From Tessaracoccus lapidicaptus (GTDB lineage: Bacteria; Actinomycetota; Actinomycetes; Propionibacteriales; Propionibacteriaceae), in NCBI RefSeq assembly GCF_001693815.1, contig NZ_MBQD01000027.1, forward strand, positions 79,111 through 143,110: a DNA stretch of 64,000 nt, written 5' to 3'. A program made the position numbers and the translations under genes. Shown one piece after another: positions 35,565 to 44,447 of the stretch. The stretch's first letter is position 1. The number at the start of each line of letters is the position of its first letter. Under the pieces are notes generated by a model. The model was given only the letters and a program-made list of their open reading frames with translations, was not told the origin of the DNA and made no database searches.

Positions 35565-35822
35565 TTACTCATGCGTCGCGACAGCAGAATTCTGGGCACT
35601 GCTAGCGGTGACGTGCCAGCCCCCGCATGACTCACACTCGTAGGCGCGGACCTCGCATCGTCTCGTAGTGGCGCCGAGCAGGCATGCCCGTGTCCGCGCG
35701 TTGGCGGCGGCGTGCAGAAAGCAGATCGCCTCGGCGTGATCTCTGAAGCGCCTCTTCCCGTACCGCGGGCACACTTGGTGAATCCGTCGGGCTGCGCGCC
35801 GTCGAGTCTTCGATGTCATCAT
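35565..35822 (-). CDS. Small Cys-rich protein with zinc-ribbon-like end
   Basis: An 85-residue basic protein. KTRRRAARRIHQVCPRYGKR opens it and RAYECESCGGWHVTA near the end looks like half of a zinc ribbon, with HAEAICFLHAAAN between. Similar short proteins occur in actinobacterial phages and mobile elements. GGGGGAAG precedes the double ATG at 35822/35819. A DNA- or RNA-binding role is plausible but not shown. Confidence 0.6.
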   Translation of the reverse strand: MMTSKTRRRAARRIHQVCPRYGKRRFRDHAEAICFLHAAANARTRACLLGATTRRCEVRAYECESCGGWHVTASSAQNSAVATHE

Positions 35823-35992
35823 TCTTCCCCCGTCAAGGACCTGCCCACCTCAGAACGCCCGGAAGCCCCGTACAGCGCTACATGGGTCTGTGCGCTGAGG
35901 AACAAGACAACTGGGAGAGCGTTTAGGGACTCGCGGCTACGATTTCCAGTGCATCAAAATCGAAACGTCGGCCCCTATCTGCGCATCGCAAC

Positions 35993-36026
35993 GAACGGCC
36001 CGCCCCCCTATGGGGACGGGCCGTTC
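35993..36026. terminator. Hairpin after nhaC
   Basis: GAACGGCCCG (35993-36002) pairs with CGGGCCGTTC (36017-36026). The loop itself holds CCCCC and GGGG that can extend the stem. It lies 16 bases beyond the stop of the minus-strand antiporter gene. Confidence 0.75.
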
Positions 36027-36041
36027 ATCGTCGGTTGTTGA

Positions 36042-37559
36042 TCAGGCGTTGATGGCTGCCTGTGGGTTGTTGAGGAACATGTCCTGCTCCGCTGGGGTGA
36101 TGCGCTTGATTCCCAGACCCGTGAAGGCCCAGATGGCGGCGAAGATCATGCCTGCCCAGTTGAGAACTGCCCACGGTGCGTAATCGAGAGTCGCGACACC
36201 GAGCGTCCCAGCCATGTATGCGCCGGCTGCAGTCCATGGGATGAGCGTCTCGGTGACGGTGACCGAGTCCTCCAGTGTGCGCGAAAGCACCTTGGGGTGC
36301 AGGCCACGTTTGATGTAAGCCTCGCGTAGCATCTCACCGGGCATGACGATGGAGACCTGGCCGTTGCAGGTGGTCGCGATGGTCACCAGACAAATGGCGA
36401 TGGTGGACAGGATGAGACTCGACGTGGACTTGGCCACGTTCATCAGCTTCTCCACGATGAGGTCGAGAGCCCCGGTGCGGGCCACCACGCCGGCGAAGGA
36501 CAGGGCGCAGAAGGCGATCAGCAACGTGCCCATCATCGAGCTCATGCCTCCCCGCTCCAGGAGGCGCGAGACCTCAGCCGGGGCGCCGCTGGCGTCCAGT
36601 CCGATCGCCTCGAGCATGCTGAGGTCAAAGCCACTGAGGGTGGCCTGCACCGCGTTGGCGAAGGTTTGACCTTGGAAGATGACGGCGTTGATGAGCGCCA
36701 CGACCGAGGCCAAGATCATCACGGGCACCGTGGGTTTGCGCATCATCGAGCCCACGAGCACGATCAGCAGCGGCAGCAGCAGCAGGACATTCCAGTTGAA
36801 GGCCTGGTCGAGGAACCCGTTGATCAGCGAGACGGATTCGAGGTTTCCACCAGCCCCAGCCGCACTCCGCCCAGCCGTGGCGAACACCACGATGCTCAGC
36901 AGATAGGCGGGACCGGTGGTCCAGATCATGTTGCCGATGTGGGTGTAGAGGTTCACCCCGGTCGTCAGTGCGGCCAGGTTCGTGGTGTCGGACAGGGGCG
37001 ACATCTTGTCGCCGAAATAGGCACCCGCCACGACGGCACCTGCGACCAGCGCAAGGTTGGCGTCGAGGCCGATGGCCACGCCCATGAAGGCGACACCAAT
37101 GGTGCCGGCCGAACCCCAGGACGTGCCAGTGGCGAGCGACACGATCGAGGTGACCAGGAGGGCCGTCAGTGCCAGCCACTCGGGTGAGATGATCTCCAGC
37201 CCGTAGTAGATGATCATCGGGATGGTGCCGCCAATCATCCACGCCCCAATGAGGAAGCCGACGGAGATGAGGATGAGGAAGGCGGGCATGACCTTGGCGA
37301 GCTTCTCCGAGATCGCGGCCATGATTTCGTCGAAGGACCAACCCAAATAGATGGCTACAAAGCCAGCCACGAATGTCGCGGCCACGATGAGGGGTTCCGC
37401 GGCCAGCCCCAGCCAGATGTAACCAACGGCTAGGAAGACGACCATTGCCGCGATCGGCAGGAGTGCCAACCCAAGGGTTGGCACTCGTCTGGTCTTCGTC
37501 GTTCCGGGTTCGGGCGCGGACGGATGGTCGATGAACGGGTCGTTGACCTCAGCGGACAT
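36042..37559 (-). CDS. nhaC: NhaC-family sodium/proton antiporter
   Basis: A 505-residue polytopic membrane protein (about 12 helices). The family signature GAYFGDKMSPLSDTTNLAA is intact, including the Asp residues of ion exchange, and ATTCNGQVSIVMPGEML is typical. NhaC exports Na+ for H+, and relatives carry malate/lactate or amines. AAGGAGCTCCGCC precedes the ATG. It lies 42 bases after the MalY/PatB lyase gene in the same direction, so the two may be an operon, perhaps exporting or importing a sulfur amino-acid product. A strong hairpin follows. Confidence 0.9.
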   Translation of the reverse strand: MSAEVNDPFIDHPSAPEPGTTKTRRVPTLGLALLPIAAMVVFLAVGYIWLGLAAEPLIVAATFVAGFVAIYLGWSFDEIMAAISEKLAKVMPAFLILISVGFLIGAWMIGGTIPMIIYYGLEIISPEWLALTALLVTSIVSLATGTSWGSAGTIGVAFMGVAIGLDANLALVAGAVVAGAYFGDKMSPLSDTTNLAALTTGVNLYTHIGNMIWTTGPAYLLSIVVFATAGRSAAGAGGNLESVSLINGFLDQAFNWNVLLLLPLLIVLVGSMMRKPTVPVMILASVVALINAVIFQGQTFANAVQATLSGFDLSMLEAIGLDASGAPAEVSRLLERGGMSSMMGTLLIAFCALSFAGVVARTGALDLIVEKLMNVAKSTSSLILSTIAICLVTIATTCNGQVSIVMPGEMLREAYIKRGLHPKVLSRTLEDSVTVTETLIPWTAAGAYMAGTLGVATLDYAPWAVLNWAGMIFAAIWAFTGLGIKRITPAEQDMFLNNPQAAINA

Positions 37560-37601
37560 GGCGGAGCTCCTTAGGGGTGGTGTAGCTGGGTAGGGGTTCT
37601 G

Positions 37602-38729
37602 TCAGACGCGGCTGAGGAGACGGTTCATTGCCTCCTCGAACTGGCTATGAGGGCAGGCCAGGTTGAACCGGAGGTAGCCTCCGTACTCAGATCCGAAGTC
37701 GGTGCCATAGCTGGGCACCACATGCGCCTCGTCCGTGATGAATCGTTTGAGATCCTCCTCGGACCCGGCTCCCCGCGCATCGACCCAGGCGAGGAAGGTG
37801 CCCTGCGGCTCGACCAACCGAACGCCGTCGAACCGGTCGACCGTACGCCTGAGCGTCTCGAGGTTCACGGCCACGATGGCTTCCACCTCGGCCAGCCAGT
37901 CGTCGGATTCGCGGTAGGCCGCGCGTGTGGCGGCGTCGGAGAAGAAGGACGGATTGTGGAACCCGGCGGCACGCAGCCCCGTCTCAAGGCACTCACGAAG
38001 GACGCCGTCGGGCACGATCACGTGGGTGGTTTCGAGCCCGGGAATGTTGAACGTCTTCGCCGGCGAAGTGAAGGTGAACGTGCGACCCGAGACGCTTGGC
38101 GCGACGTCGAGCAGGAAGCGATGCCGTTGACCGGGATGGGTGAAGTCGGCGTGTACGTCGTCCGACATGACGATCACGTCGTGGGCCTCCGCGCGGTCGG
38201 CCAGCCAGAGCAAGTCCTCTTCCCCCCACACCTTCCCCACAGGGTTGTGAGGGTTGACGAGCAATAGGCCGGCGGCTTGGGCGAGCGCCGCATCCGTGGC
38301 GTCGCGATCGAGCTCGTAGCCATGGGGGGTCTGAATCAGGGGCACACGCACGGCCTCTCGTTGGTTGAGGCCGATCGCGTTCTCCAAGGGGCTGTAGGAG
38401 GGGGTGAACAAGACGATGCCATCGCCAGGGCGGGTGTGTGCACCCAAGATCAGCGCAACGACCTGCACGATGCGATGCGCCGCCACGATGTGCTCGCGGG
38501 GTACCGACCAGCCGTGGCGCCTGCCGAGCCATTCCACCGGGAGATCAACGTGATCGGGGGGGAGATCGGTATAGCCGAAGAGGCCTTCAGCCGCGCGACG
38601 AGCGACTGCATCCCGGATCGCAGGGGAACACTCGATGTCCATGTCCGCCACCGAGAGCGCGATATACGGGAGCCCCTCGTCAATGGGAAGCCCATCCCAT
38701 TTCGACGACTGCGTGCCTCGGCGCGCCAT
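37602..38729 (-). CDS. PLP-dependent C-S lyase, MalY/PatB family
   Basis: A 375-residue class I/II aminotransferase-fold enzyme. The PLP lysine is in FTSPAKTFNIPGL, and NPHNPVGKVW, SDDVHADF and the C-terminal Arg in LRFNLACPHSQ complete the site. MalY/PatB enzymes split cystathionine or related thioethers to a thiol, pyruvate and ammonia. ATG 38729 follows AGAGGG. The minus-strand promoter has ATGTTA and TAACAT half sites (38748-38753, 38773-38778). Cotranscription with nhaC is likely. Confidence 0.88.
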   Translation of the reverse strand: MARRGTQSSKWDGLPIDEGLPYIALSVADMDIECSPAIRDAVARRAAEGLFGYTDLPPDHVDLPVEWLGRRHGWSVPREHIVAAHRIVQVVALILGAHTRPGDGIVLFTPSYSPLENAIGLNQREAVRVPLIQTPHGYELDRDATDAALAQAAGLLLVNPHNPVGKVWGEEDLLWLADRAEAHDVIVMSDDVHADFTHPGQRHRFLLDVAPSVSGRTFTFTSPAKTFNIPGLETTHVIVPDGVLRECLETGLRAAGFHNPSFFSDAATRAAYRESDDWLAEVEAIVAVNLETLRRTVDRFDGVRLVEPQGTFLAWVDARGAGSEEDLKRFITDEAHVVPSYGTDFGSEYGGYLRFNLACPHSQFEEAMNRLLSRV

Positions 38730-38821
38730 GACCACCCTCTTTGGTTCATGTTAAAAACAAACTTGTCGCATCGTAACATCACGCCTACTGGGGGTGATGG
38801 GGGGGGTCGATGTGCCAGGAG

Positions 38822-39260
38822 CTATACCGCCTCCCTCGGCGGTACAAGCGTGGAAGCCACGGTGCCGCGCGCCAGTGCGGCGATGATCCGGTACCGGCAA
38901 CAGGCACGCCGCCGCGTCCTCGAGAGGGATCTTCCGCGGCGGGAACCACAGATCACACTGCGCCGCGTCCCCGGCCTCCCACTCGAGCCGGTCCGCCGGG
39001 TCGACGCGCTGCTGCTCCGGACGCAACCTGGCCACGTTCTCCCTGAACCAGGTGATCGACCCCGTCCAACCGACCCGCTCCGCCAGCACCGTCGCCGGCA
39101 TGTCCGGCGTCGCGGCAAGCAGCGCCTTCACCCTCGGCTCGACTACCACAAACGACGTCTCCGACGGGCGACGCACATACACCGGCGGCGAGGTCGACGC
39201 GACCGCCTTCACCACCGTCGTCCGCGAGATCCCCAACCGCCTGGCGATCGCCGCATGCAT
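38822..39260 (-). pseudogene. IS21-family IstA remnant
   Basis: The N-terminal part of an IS21-type transposase: IARRLGISRTTVVKAVAS (helix-turn-helix), MPATVLAERVGWTGSITWFR and GDAAQCDLWFPPRKIPLED, the first Asp strand of the DDE site. The frame shifts after LLPV and stops by 38822. The second half, and the IstB partner, are missing. No terminal repeats were found. It marks an old insertion next to the lyase promoter. Confidence 0.8.
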
Positions 39261-39421
39261 GGAATTACCACCGGATCTTCACTATTCCCGCGCAGTCCGC
39301 AGGGTCGGTCATCGGCCGTCACGGTCGCACCGTGCGAAAACTAGAAGAGGAAACCGGCGCGCGAATCAGCATCGACGCTGCGGGCGGGGACTGTACGTTT
39401 TCCGGTGTAACTCCGATGTAG
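39260..39421 (+). pseudogene. KH-domain fragment
   Basis: A 53-codon frame without a start codon reads SAGSVIGRHGRTVRKLEEET then GARISIDAAGG and stops at 39419. This is the classic KH RNA-binding motif (IGxxGxxxxxxEExTGxxI). It is squeezed between the IS21 remnant and the IS481-type element, so it is the end of a gene cut by mobile DNA. The rest of that gene is not in the window. Confidence 0.55.
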
Positions 39422-39429
39422 GTGTGAAG

Positions 39430-39496
39430 TCTCACGAGATCGTGGACGGTTCTGTCTCGGGACATCGTGCACAGTGAGTCTCACGACATCGTGGGC
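39430..39496 (+). repeat. Three tandem repeats at left IS481 end
   Basis: TCTCACGAGATCGTGGAC (39430-39447), TCTCGGGACATCGTGCAC (39455-39472) and TCTCACGACATCGTGGGC (39479-39496) recur every 24-25 bases. They are matched in mirror orientation at the right end. They are probably transposase binding sites and may also regulate its promoter. Confidence 0.75.
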
Positions 39497-39522
39497 ACTG
39501 GGTGCGGGTGTGGGGTTTGGGC

Positions 39523-41073
39523 ATGGACTTCAACCACGTGCCCGCGGACGTGCGGTGGGCGATCGCGAACTGGCCCGATGATGCCGAGCGGGGTGCGGTC
39601 ACGCGCTTCTGCGAGCGGCACCAGATCAGTCGGGCGGTGTTCTACAAGATCCGTCGCCAGGCCGGTGAGGTCGGTCCGGTCGGCGCGACAGAGCCGGGCT
39701 CACGGCGCCCCCATCACAGCCCGAACCGGACCGACGAGCAGTTGATCGAGCACGCGCTCGCCGTCCGAGCTTGGCTTACCGAGCAGGGGCTGGACGCCGG
39801 CCCCTTGTCCGTGCTCGCCCGGATGCGCTGCCAGGGGCTGAACCCGCCCTCAAGGGCCACACTGGCTCGTGTGTTCGCTGCCGCTGGCGTGTCCAAGCCG
39901 GAACCGCGTAAGCGGCCGCGGGCGGCGAACCGCCGGGTCGTCTACCCGGCCCCGAACTGCTGCTGGCAGATAGACGCGTTCGCCTGGTCGCTGGCCGATG
40001 GCACCAGCGTGTCGATTCACCAGGTCATCGACGACCACTCCCGGATGGCCACCGCAAGCCTCGTCGCCGACGGCGAGACAGCCAGAGCCGCAGTGTTGGT
40101 CGTGTCTACCGCGATCCGCCGCTGGGGCGTCCCACAGCGGCTGCTCTCCGACAACGGGTTGGCGTTCAACCCCACCCGCCGCGGGTTCACCGGCAAGCTG
40201 GTCGACTACCTGCTCGACCTCGGGGTCAAGCCCATCACCGGCAAACCGGACCGGCCGACAACCCAGGGCAAGAACGAACGATTCCACCAGACGCTGCAGA
40301 AGTGGCTCAACGCCAGGCCACCAGCGAAGACAATCGAGGCCCTGCAGGCACTGGTCGACGAGTTCGACCGCTACTACAACAACGAACGAGCCCATCAAGC
40401 ACTCGACGGCAAGACCCCGGCCGAGGCGTGGGCCGCCACCCCGGCCGCACCCGAACCGACGCCCGAACCCCGCCTCCTGCAAATCCCGCCCTCGGCGCGC
40501 GCCACGACCACCCCGACCACCACCGAGACGACCACCACCGAGACGACCACGATCGCTACCAGAACGCGGCTCACCCTCCACCCGGCAACAGGAGAGGCCA
40601 TCGTCAAGGTCAGACCCAACGGGCAGATCAAGACGCTCGGCTGCCTGTTCTACGTGGCCACCAGCCGGGCCGGGCAGCATGTCCACGTGACCTGGACCCC
40701 CGCCGCCGTGGAGATCATCGACCTCAACGGCGAGGTCATCAACACCTACCCTCGGCCCGCAACGACCGGCATGTACTACGGGCCCCGCAACCCACAGCAG
40801 GGCACCCCGATGAAGACCACCCGCCAGAACCCCTCCGCCGGGATCAGCGGGACAGCCATGCGCACCGTCACCAAAGGCGGCTACGTCGGAGCCCTCGCCT
40901 CCAAGTTCTACGCCGGCTACAAGCGTCGAGGCGAGCACGTCGCGATCAGCTGGGATGCCGGCACCGTCACCCTCACCGACGCACAAGGACACACAATCGC
41001 GACCTACGAGAAGCCCGCGACCCGCCACGGCTGGCACGGCCCCACCCAGAACCGACCGTCCACGAACTCATGA
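39523..41073 (+). CDS. IS481-family transposase
   Basis: A 516-residue DDE transposase from ATG 39523 (GTG 39502 is possible). Helix-turn-helix FCERHQISRAVFYKIRR, then the integrase core with WQIDAFAWSL, LLSDNGLAF and GKNERFHQTLQKW (D, D, E). A Thr-repeat linker (TTTPTTTETTTTETTT) leads to two similar 60-residue domains, each with FY, HV, W and a closing TYxxPAT. The doubled C-terminal domain may bind the tandem end repeats. The stop lies inside the innermost right-end repeat. Confidence 0.88.
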   Translation: MDFNHVPADVRWAIANWPDDAERGAVTRFCERHQISRAVFYKIRRQAGEVGPVGATEPGSRRPHHSPNRTDEQLIEHALAVRAWLTEQGLDAGPLSVLARMRCQGLNPPSRATLARVFAAAGVSKPEPRKRPRAANRRVVYPAPNCCWQIDAFAWSLADGTSVSIHQVIDDHSRMATASLVADGETARAAVLVVSTAIRRWGVPQRLLSDNGLAFNPTRRGFTGKLVDYLLDLGVKPITGKPDRPTTQGKNERFHQTLQKWLNARPPAKTIEALQALVDEFDRYYNNERAHQALDGKTPAEAWAATPAAPEPTPEPRLLQIPPSARATTTPTTTETTTTETTTIATRTRLTLHPATGEAIVKVRPNGQIKTLGCLFYVATSRAGQHVHVTWTPAAVEIIDLNGEVINTYPRPATTGMYYGPRNPQQGTPMKTTRQNPSAGISGTAMRTVTKGGYVGALASKFYAGYKRRGEHVAISWDAGTVTLTDAQGHTIATYEKPATRHGWHGPTQNRPSTNS

Positions 41074-41127
41074 GACACCCGACCGTCAACGATGTCCCGA
41101 GACACAACCGTCCACGATCTCGTGAGA
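41058..41127 (-). repeat. Three tandem repeats at right IS481 end
   Basis: On the minus strand, TCTCACGAGATCGTGGAC (41127-41110), TCTCGGGACATCGTTGAC (41102-41085) and TCTCATGAGTTCGTGGAC (41075-41058) step by 25-27 bases and mirror the left-end set. The innermost overlaps the transposase stop codon. Confidence 0.72.
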
Positions 41128-41184
41128 CATCACAAACAACAATGAGATACACCGTTAACTTGACAGACCCGGACTAGGACGGCG

Positions 41185-42141
41185 TCACTCGCGGTCGAGG
41201 ATCGAGACCATCTCCGAGGCGAGCGCGACGTCAAGGATCAGGCTGTTGGCGAGACCGGCTCGTACGGCGCCGATGACGGTTCCCGCCTTGGCCGCACCCT
41301 CGGCGGCCACGATGATTCGGGGCACGATCCGGAGTTCCTCGGCGCTGATGCCGATCAGTCGACGCAGCGGCGGGACGTCGAGCACCTCACCGGAGCGGGT
41401 CACGAAGATGCCGGCCACCTCCCCCTCAACGCCTGCGGCCTCGAGTTGGGCTTGGGTCTCCTCATCCAGCTGAGCTCGGAGCTGGCTGGTGGCAGGGTTC
41501 CAAGACCCGACCGACAGCATGGCAATGGTCAACTCGGCGAACAGGTCCAGTGCACGGCGGATCTGCGACTGCTCGCGCATCATGCGTGCCGCCTCTGCAC
41601 TGTCGGTGACGAGCGGGGCCATGATGGGGAACGCTTCCCCTCCGGAGCGGAGAGCCGCCCTGCGGAGGATCTCGATCGGGGAGATCGCGAGGTCAGTTCC
41701 GACCGACCCGGTGAGTTGAACCACCCTGACCGGTGGCAGGTCGACGAGGTACTCGGTCATGGCTGCCAGAGTCCGGCCCCAGGACAGGCCCAGCACGTCG
41801 TGGGGGGCGATGCGGTTGGCGAGAAACCCGGCGGCCGCCGCAGCAACCTGGCGCCGCGAGCTTGCCGCGTCCCCCGTCGGGATCACCAGGCACTCGCGGA
41901 GCCCGAGCCGGTATCGCAGTGTCGTTGCCAGAGTGTCCTCCGGCTGGGGGTTCTCGTTGATCGAGATGGTGACCACTCCCAACTCCCGAGCCAGATCCAG
42001 CAGCCGCGCCACCCGGAAGCGCGAGATGCCCAAGGCTTGCCCCACCTGGATCTTGGTCAGGTCATCCAGGTAATAGGCGCGGGCCACGTTGACCATCAGG
42101 GAATGCTGGTCGACAAGCTCAGCTTCGTCGTCATTGCTCAT
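41185..42141 (-). CDS. SorC-family transcriptional regulator
   Basis: A 318-residue sugar regulator. The N-terminal helix-turn-helix is LTKIQVGQALGISRFRVARL. The sugar-phosphate-binding domain has LGLSWGRTLAAMTEYL and RRLIGISAEELR with the typical VAAEGAAKAGTVIGAVRAGL. SorC proteins bind a sugar phosphate and release DNA. It is divergent from the ABC transporter operon. A perfect palindrome TTGCTCATATGAGCAA covers its ATG (42139-42141), suggesting autorepression. IS481 lies just downstream. Confidence 0.9.
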   Translation of the reverse strand: MSNDDEAELVDQHSLMVNVARAYYLDDLTKIQVGQALGISRFRVARLLDLARELGVVTISINENPQPEDTLATTLRYRLGLRECLVIPTGDAASSRRQVAAAAAGFLANRIAPHDVLGLSWGRTLAAMTEYLVDLPPVRVVQLTGSVGTDLAISPIEILRRAALRSGGEAFPIMAPLVTDSAEAARMMREQSQIRRALDLFAELTIAMLSVGSWNPATSQLRAQLDEETQAQLEAAGVEGEVAGIFVTRSGEVLDVPPLRRLIGISAEELRIVPRIIVAAEGAAKAGTVIGAVRAGLANSLILDVALASEMVSILDRE

Positions 42142-42149
42142 ATGAGCAA
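42134..42149. promoter_or_regulatory. SorC operator covering its own start
   Basis: TTGCTCAT-ATGAGCAA, a perfect 16-base palindrome that includes the start codon of the regulator gene. A second, 14-of-16 copy is at 42217. Confidence 0.7.
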
Positions 42150-42216
42150 GAATCCCTGAGACATTTCGACTTGTCAAGATGCCAGAAGCTCATTAGAGTG
42201 TGCTGCGCGGGCGAAG

Positions 42217-42232
42217 TTGCTCATATGAGAAG
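42217..42232. promoter_or_regulatory. Second SorC operator, before the transporter operon
   Basis: TTGCTCAT-ATGAGAAG, the same motif as 42134-42149 with the last two positions unlike, lying just before the permease gene. Centres are 83 bases apart, close to eight helical turns, so DNA looping between the two is possible. Confidence 0.65.
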
Positions 42233-42252
42233 GAATGACTCGAGGAGGCGTC

Positions 42253-43302
42253 GTGAAAAGCAGGTTCAAGGTCCCAGATGAGCTGGGCATCGTAGGTGTG
42301 CTCATAATCGTCGCGGTGGCGATGGCTCTCATGTCACCGAGCTTCCGGAGCGGCGGGAACCTGTCCGTGCTGCTGGAGAACGGGGTGGTCGTCGCGTTCC
42401 TGGCACTGGGCCAGACGTTCGTCCTGTTGACCGGTGGGATCGACCTCTCCGTCGGATCCAACATCGCCCTCACCGGGATGCTCGCGGCGCTGACAATGGC
42501 CGCCGGGTTCCCCTGGTGGGTCGCGGTGATCGTGGCGCTGCTCGTCGGCATTGCGGTGGGCCTGTTCAACGGCCTGATCGTCCACTACATGAAGCTACCG
42601 CCGTTCATCGTCACCTTCGCGACGTTCGGCATCACAGCGTCCATCCCGAAGATCCTCACCAACGCCCAGTCCGTCAACATTGCCGACCCGATGTTCGCCG
42701 TCATCGGCCGGGGCTCATTGGCAGGTATCCCCACACCCGTGATCCTCGTGGTCATCGCGCTCCTCATCTTCATGTTCGTGCTTCACCGCACCCCGTACGG
42801 CGTCCACCTCTACGCGGTGGGTGGCAACAAAGAGACCAGCAGGCTGGCCGGCATCAACATCGCTCGGGTGACCATCTCCGCGTACGTGGTCAGCGGCATC
42901 TGCGCGGCCTTCGGTGGTCTCATCACCATGAGCCGCCTGATGGTGGGATACCCCAGCGCCGGGTCGGGCAACGAGCAGTTCTACTCCATCGCCTCGTCGG
43001 TGGTGGGCGGCGTGAGTCTGTTCGGCGGCTCCGGGACGATCCTCGGCGCCTTCATCGGAGCCATCCTCATCGCCACCGTGTCGAACGGCATGAACGTGCT
43101 CGGGGTGCCGAGCTTCTGGCAGCCGCTGGTCATCGGCGTGATCATCCTTGGCGGCGTCACCCTCGACGGCTACCGCCGTGCGGCCGCCGCGAGGCACAGC
43201 GGATTGCGCCGGATCCGCCGCAACCGCAACAAGGACAACCCGCCCGAATCCGCGGCGGAGCCGATGCCAGCGCCAGCGGGCAAGACCCCCGGCTCAAGCT
43301 GA
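42253..43302 (+). CDS. Ribose-type ABC permease
   Basis: A 349-residue inner-membrane permease of the RbsC/BPD_transp_2 family, about eight to ten helices. Signatures are LTGGIDLSVGSNIALTGML and GIVHYMKL-type text (NGLIVHYMKLPPFIVTFAT), then VGGNKETSRLAGINI. The tail of 40 residues is basic and Pro-rich. GTG 42253 follows GAGGAGG, and ATG 42235 is less likely. It acts as a homodimer with the downstream binding protein and ATPase to import a sugar. Confidence 0.9.
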   Translation: MKSRFKVPDELGIVGVLIIVAVAMALMSPSFRSGGNLSVLLENGVVVAFLALGQTFVLLTGGIDLSVGSNIALTGMLAALTMAAGFPWWVAVIVALLVGIAVGLFNGLIVHYMKLPPFIVTFATFGITASIPKILTNAQSVNIADPMFAVIGRGSLAGIPTPVILVVIALLIFMFVLHRTPYGVHLYAVGGNKETSRLAGINIARVTISAYVVSGICAAFGGLITMSRLMVGYPSAGSGNEQFYSIASSVVGGVSLFGGSGTILGAFIGAILIATVSNGMNVLGVPSFWQPLVIGVIILGGVTLDGYRRAAAARHSGLRRIRRNRNKDNPPESAAEPMPAPAGKTPGSS

Positions 43303-43387
43303 CCCGCCCTCCCACCCACTCCCCAGACACGCAGCCGCCACCGCTGGCCCTGCGCACCAATCCTCACCACATCAAGGAGACCCCACC

Positions 43388-44419
43388 ATGAGGACAATCA
43401 CCCTGGCCGCCATCGGCCTCTCCGCCCTGGCCCTCACTGCCTGCAGCACGGGCGTGACCCCCACTGCCGCACCCCAGGACACCGCCTCCGCCAGCGGCAG
43501 CGCCGACGCGGGCGCCGGCATCTACCTCACCGACATCCCCCGCCCCGAGGCCTGCGAGAGCGACTCGCCCTTCATCGCAGTGTCCCTGCCCAACCTCACC
43601 AACCCGTACTACGTGTTCATGAAGAAGGGCTTCGAGGAAGCGGGCGCAGAGGCCGGCCTCAAGGTCGAAGTCCAGGTCGCCGACAATGACGACGCCGCCC
43701 AGCTCGCCCAGGTGCAGGCCATGCTGCAGCGCCAGCCTTGCGCCTTGGCCCTCAACCCGGTCAAGTCGGCTCCCGCGGCCGCCATCGCCAAGGCCGCCAA
43801 CGATGCGGGCGTCCCCGTCTTCACCGTCAACGTCACGGTCGACGAGGAGGCGATGCTCTCGCAGGGCGCCAAGATCGTGCAGTACCTCGGCGCGGACAAC
43901 GTCGCCGGCGGCCGCCAGTCGGCCGAGCTCGCGCTGGAGCACATGGGCGCTGACGCCGAAATGAAGATCGGCTTCGTGTCGGAGCCTGACGAGATTCCGG
44001 TCGTGTTGCGCGACCAGGGCTTCCGTGACGGCATCGCCTCCAACCCGAACGCAGAGGTGGTGGCCACAGTCGACGGCAACGTCAAGCCCGACGACAGCCT
44101 CAAGGTGACCCAGGAGATGCTCCAGGGCAACCCGGACATCAACGTGATCTTCGCGTCCACCGGCCCAGCCTCCTACGGCGCCATCCAGGCTGTGATGGGC
44201 AGCGGCCGCGACGTCAAGGTGTACGGCTTCTGCGCCGAGGGGGAGGCCACCACAGACGTCTACCCCGGTTGCGTCGCCCAGGAGCCGCAGCTGTACGGCC
44301 AACTGGTCATCGAGGAGATCACCGCCTGGCTCGGGGGCGAGACCCCGGAGCAGGAGATCCTGCAGCCGCTGAAGGTCTTCTCGAACGGCGAGAAGCCCGC
44401 CGACAACGAGCTCGGCTGA
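43388..44419 (+). CDS. Sugar-binding lipoprotein of the ABC transporter
   Basis: A 343-residue exported protein. The signal peptide ends LALTACSTG (lipobox). The type-I periplasmic binding fold starts at FIAVSLPNLTNPYYVFMKKG and has ALNPVKSAPAAAIAKAANDA and the hinge text GVPVFTVNV. It captures sugar and delivers it to the permease. AAGGAGA precedes the ATG. The ligand cannot be read from sequence, since the family spans ribose, xylose, allose and others. Confidence 0.9.
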   Translation: MRTITLAAIGLSALALTACSTGVTPTAAPQDTASASGSADAGAGIYLTDIPRPEACESDSPFIAVSLPNLTNPYYVFMKKGFEEAGAEAGLKVEVQVADNDDAAQLAQVQAMLQRQPCALALNPVKSAPAAAIAKAANDAGVPVFTVNVTVDEEAMLSQGAKIVQYLGADNVAGGRQSAELALEHMGADAEMKIGFVSEPDEIPVVLRDQGFRDGIASNPNAEVVATVDGNVKPDDSLKVTQEMLQGNPDINVIFASTGPASYGAIQAVMGSGRDVKVYGFCAEGEATTDVYPGCVAQEPQLYGQLVIEEITAWLGGETPEQEILQPLKVFSNGEKPADNELG

Positions 44420-44447
44420 ACCACCACACGACGAAAGGGAGATGGAG

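Larger units (their letters stand above)
39423..41134. mobile_element. IS481-type insertion sequence, complete
   Basis: About 1712 bases. The outer ends match over roughly 45 bases as inverted repeats beginning TGTGAAGTCTCACGAGATCG on the left and TGTGATGTCTCACGAGATCG on the right (minus strand). One transposase gene fills it. No target-site duplication was obvious. It has inserted between the KH fragment and the SorC regulator gene. The intact gene and matching ends suggest recent activity. Confidence 0.82.

Noticed and set aside
39423..39496. Tandem repeats considered as a small CRISPR array
   Set aside because: Only three imperfect units with 6-7 bases between them, mirrored at the far end of an IS: transposase binding sites instead.
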